The notes below the pieces were generated by a model. That model saw nothing but the letters and a program-made list of their open reading frames with translations, did not search any database and was not told the origin of the DNA. Position numbers and translations under genes: made by a program. Source: Candidatus Zixiibacteriota bacterium (GTDB taxonomy: Bacteria; Zixibacteria; MSB-5A5; GN15; FEB-12). From it: a stretch of DNA of 9,255 nt. This document shows, one piece after another, positions 6,957-9,255 of this stretch (the stretch's first letter is position 1; each line of letters opens with the position of its first letter). The stretch lies in NCBI GenBank assembly GCA_003641415.1, contig QNAG01000102.1, positions 1 to 9,255 of the forward strand, in the 5' to 3' direction.

Positions 6957-6978
6957 AGACGGCTAAATGTATAATAAT
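6950..6978 (+). promoter_or_regulatory. Sigma-70-like promoter of the ABC exporter gene
   Basis: TTGACT (6950-6955), a 17-nt spacer and AATAAT (6973-6978) each match consensus at 5 of 6 positions. A perfect TATAAT (6970-6975) overlaps but leaves only a 14-nt spacer. Either reading puts the transcript start near 6982-6986, giving a leader of about 20-28 nt before the exporter start. Confidence 0.62.
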
Positions 6979-6999
6979 TTAGGTTTATACTTATTGGAT

Positions 7000-7003
7000 G
7001 GAG
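7000..7003 (+). promoter_or_regulatory. Shine-Dalgarno GGAG deciding between two TTG starts
   Basis: GGAG lies 7 nt before the TTG at 7011 but only 1 nt before the TTG at 7005. This favours the downstream start, unless GGA at 6996-6998 serves the upstream one (6-nt spacing). The ATG at 6998 is in another frame and stops after 12 codons. Confidence 0.5.
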
Positions 7004-7004
7004 T

Positions 7005-8867
7005 TTGTCATTGAATCTGTATACGCGGACATTTAGTGTACTAAAACCATACTGGAAGCAACTTGTCATCGCTTCCGGCTCGGCGGCGCTGCACGCAATT
7101 TTCTCCGGGTTATTGGTGTGGATGTTTGGTCCGTTGTTGATGGTCCTTTTCCAAATCGATAGTCCTGTGTCCGGCACCACCGAGACAGTCAGTCCAGATG
7201 TTGTTAACCAGGTGTCAAGTACGCTGTCAGGTATTAAAGGAGTGATAAATGATTGGATTAACCAGATAGTAGTTGCGGATAGTCGCAGAGATATGTTGGC
7301 CAATTTTTGCTGGTTGGCACTATCTATCGTTATAGCGAAGAACGTTTTTCTTTATCTGCAAGGTTTTTTCATGGCCTTTGTTCAGCAATCGGTAATACGT
7401 AGTTTCCGTAATCGCCTATTTGAAAAATACCAGCGTCTGTCGTTGGGCTATTTCCATCGTCGTCAAACTGGACAGATAATCAGCAGGGTTACTAACGACG
7501 TGATGGTCCTAAACGACGCTATTGATATTGGATTCAATCGCCTTGTCACTGATTCGGTAATGGTGATAGTGCTATCATCGTTCTTGTTTATCCTTAGTTG
7601 GAAACTCACTCTGTTGTCAATGATAGTTATGCCGGTTGTGTTTGGGTTTATCTGGTTTGTCGGGCGAAAGCTGCGCAAGTACTCAGCACGTTCGCAGGAG
7701 AAGATGGCCGATGTGAACTCGATTCTGGAAGAGGTTATCAATAATATCCGCATCGTCAAAGCATTCTCTATGGAGCAATTTGAGATTCGGAAATTCTTCC
7801 GAGCCACCAGCGAATTCTTCAAGGCTCTTCTGCGCATGACGCGCATTCGGCATCTTGCTTCGCCTATTAACGATACTCTGGCAACTTTAGCGGGTGTCTT
7901 TATTCTGCTTTATGCAGGGGTGCGCATCATCGAAGGAACTGGAGAGTTGACGGCTGGTGACTTTATGACATTCGTGGTTGCTATGCTGTCGTTGATTAAA
8001 CCGGTCAAGTCGCTAAGCCAGGTACATATCAAGGTGCAGGAGGGTATGGCTGCTGCAGAGCGTGTATTTGAAGTGCTGGATGCCGCGGAAGATATTCAGG
8101 AGCAGTCGCAACCCCGGATACTTGAAACATTTCAGGATAGCATTTGCTACGAATTGATATCGTTTGCTTATAATAAGAACGAACCGGTGTTGAGCGATAT
8201 ATCGTTTGATGTAAAGTGTGGGGAAGTTGTGGCAATAGTGGGACCGTCGGGAGCAGGGAAATCGACATTGCTGGACTTGCTGCCACGCTTTTATGATCCG
8301 GACAAGGGTCGTATTTCTATTGATGACCACGACATTCGTACTATGTCGCTAAGATCACTGCGCGGACTGATGGGTATTGTAACTCAGGAGACATATCTTT
8401 TCAATGATACTATCCGCAATAATATTGCATACGGGAGCAATGGGATGGCGACGGACCGAGTTATTGAGGCCGCCACCATGGCCAACGCTCATGAGTTTAT
8501 CTCAGAGTTCGAGGATGGCTATGATACTTTAGTGGGCAATCGAGGAGTTATGCTCTCGGGGGGGCAGCGTCAACGGATTGCAATTGCACGAGCGTTGCTG
8601 AAAGACCCACAGGTGCTGATCTTTGATGAAGCGACATCGGCGCTGGATACCGAATCCGAGCTGCTGGTGCAGGAGGCGATAGATCGTTTGATGACAAACC
8701 GGACCGTACTGGTGATTGCTCATCGTCTCTCGACTATTAAGAATGCTGATCGTATTCTGGTAATTGACAAGGGTCATATTGTGGAGTTGGGCAACCATGC
8801 GGAGTTGCTCTCGCAGAACGGTCTCTATCGGAAGCTTTACGATATGCAGTTTCGGGAGGAGCAGTGA
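7005..8867 (+). CDS. MsbA-type ABC exporter, fused membrane and ATPase domains
   Basis: A complete half-size ABCB-type exporter of 620 residues, working as a homodimer in the inner membrane. The N-terminal half (about 20-335) carries six membrane segments. The ATPase domain follows with every key motif: A-loop Tyr389, Walker A GPSGAGKST (413-421), Q-loop Gln461, signature LSGGQ (517-521), Walker B VLIFDE with catalytic Glu542, D-loop SALD, and H-loop His573. Family members flip lipid A precursors, other lipids or peptides; the substrate here is inferred from the glycosyltransferase that follows. The segment between the first two membrane spans (about 50-98) is polar and longer than in MsbA. 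The start is TTG at 7005 or TTG at 7011, the second having the better-placed ribosome site. The gene probably has its own promoter at 6950-6978. Its stop codon overlaps the next gene by 4 nt. Exporter call firm; MsbA role tentative. Confidence 0.95.
   Translation: MSLNLYTRTFSVLKPYWKQLVIASGSAALHAIFSGLLVWMFGPLLMVLFQIDSPVSGTTETVSPDVVNQVSSTLSGIKGVINDWINQIVVADSRRDMLANFCWLALSIVIAKNVFLYLQGFFMAFVQQSVIRSFRNRLFEKYQRLSLGYFHRRQTGQIISRVTNDVMVLNDAIDIGFNRLVTDSVMVIVLSSFLFILSWKLTLLSMIVMPVVFGFIWFVGRKLRKYSARSQEKMADVNSILEEVINNIRIVKAFSMEQFEIRKFFRATSEFFKALLRMTRIRHLASPINDTLATLAGVFILLYAGVRIIEGTGELTAGDFMTFVVAMLSLIKPVKSLSQVHIKVQEGMAAAERVFEVLDAAEDIQEQSQPRILETFQDSICYELISFAYNKNEPVLSDISFDVKCGEVVAIVGPSGAGKSTLLDLLPRFYDPDKGRISIDDHDIRTMSLRSLRGLMGIVTQETYLFNDTIRNNIAYGSNGMATDRVIEAATMANAHEFISEFEDGYDTLVGNRGVMLSGGQRQRIAIARALLKDPQVLIFDEATSALDTESELLVQEAIDRLMTNRTVLVIAHRLSTIKNADRILVIDKGHIVELGNHAELLSQNGLYRKLYDMQFREEQ
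8854..8861 (+). promoter_or_regulatory. Shine-Dalgarno GGGAGGAG inside exporter end, for the glycosyltransferase
   Basis: A strong purine-rich ribosome site lies within the last codons of the exporter, 2-5 nt from the GTG at 8864 depending on the register used. Together with the overlapping stop and start codons it supports translational coupling. Confidence 0.7.
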
Positions 8868-9255
8868 ATATACTCTTTCTGAACTCAATTGAAAAGGCCA
8901 CCTATGGCGGTATGGAAGAATGGATTTGCCTAACTGCTGGTGGTCTGGTGGCTCGTGGTCATCATGTGACAGTGGCAGGACGTCCCGGGTCAGAGTTCCT
9001 GCGCCGGGTTAGTGAAACAGAACCAGGAGTTACTATCCTTCCATTAGCGATCAGTGGTGATTTCAATCCGGCCACAATTACGAAACTGAAGAAATCCCTG
9101 ACGGAGAACAGTATCGACGTCATCGTTGTGAATTTCAATAAGGACATTCGCCTGGGAGGTCTGGCCGCAAAGCTGGAGAGATATCCGAAAGTTATATGGT
9201 CGGTTGGACTCAACATTACTAAAGACAGCCTGATTCATCGTCATCTCACGCCCCG
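8864..9255 (+). CDS. GT4-like glycosyltransferase, N-terminal part (3' end beyond window)
   Basis: The frame opens with GTG at 8864, overlapping the exporter stop in a GTGA arrangement, and stays open to the window end, giving 130 full codons. The protein begins MNILFLNSIEKATYGGMEEW. This is a typical first Rossmann strand of a GT-B glycosyltransferase, followed by the glycine loop GG-x-E (residues 15-18) seen in family GT4. RGHHVTVAGRPGSEFL follows as the second strand and loop, then IDVIVVNFNKD and KVIWSVGLNI as later strands. GT4 enzymes transfer sugars from nucleotide-sugar donors to lipid or glycan acceptors in the cytoplasm. The donor-binding C-terminal half with the E-x7-E motif lies outside the window, so sugar and acceptor cannot be named. 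Tight coupling to an MsbA-type exporter suggests surface glycolipid or polysaccharide synthesis. Confidence 0.85.
   Translation, partial: MNILFLNSIEKATYGGMEEWICLTAGGLVARGHHVTVAGRPGSEFLRRVSETEPGVTILPLAISGDFNPATITKLKKSLTENSIDVIVVNFNKDIRLGGLAAKLERYPKVIWSVGLNITKDSLIHRHLTP

Noticed and set aside
6998..7036. ATG at 6998 as the exporter start
   Set aside because: This ATG is out of frame with the exporter and its frame stops after 12 codons; the exporter frame starts at a TTG.

Overview
The window reads almost entirely on the + strand and holds five protein genes, two of them cut by the window edges. The very long modular extracellular protein ends in an NYPNPFNP-type sorting tail, which points to a Gram-negative bacterium of the FCB group or a related candidate phylum. 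The wording of its dockerin-like segment and tail reminds me most of candidate phylum Zixibacteria. That placement rests on remembered motifs, not on a search. Promoter-like sequences look like ordinary sigma-70 boxes rather than the Bacteroidota -33/-7 type. I see no tRNA, rRNA, CRISPR array, insertion sequence or integrase.

Region 1 (1-5331) is the 3' part of a giant secreted or surface protein: 1776 codons are visible and the start lies upstream. It has fourteen consecutive 80-95 residue beta-sandwich-like modules rich in cysteine, then a cohesin-like domain, a dockerin-like double-loop segment, a second cohesin-like beta domain, and a C-terminal type IX-like sorting domain. A strong intrinsic terminator (5355-5392) closes this unit. 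Region 2 (5393-5611) is non-coding and carries only a weak promoter candidate and a Shine-Dalgarno sequence.

Region 3 (5612-6929) is a likely two-gene unit: a small membrane-embedded M50/site-2-protease-family metalloprotease, followed 7 nt later by a lipoprotein of unrecognised family that may have a LolA/LolB-like fold. Region 4 (6930-9255) starts with a good sigma-70-like promoter lying over a short inverted repeat. It continues with an MsbA-type ABC exporter (TTG start) and a GT4-like glycosyltransferase whose GTG start overlaps the exporter stop codon. This pair looks like the beginning of a cell-surface glycan or glycolipid synthesis and export locus.

The most interesting signal is in the giant protein. 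Every one of its fourteen modules carries an even number of cysteines (4, 6 or 8). One extra pair of positions, near the module start and near its end, is either wholly present (six modules) or wholly absent (eight modules), which suggests an optional third disulfide. The dockerin-like loops are also unusual: both carry the same one-residue insertion relative to the classical loop.
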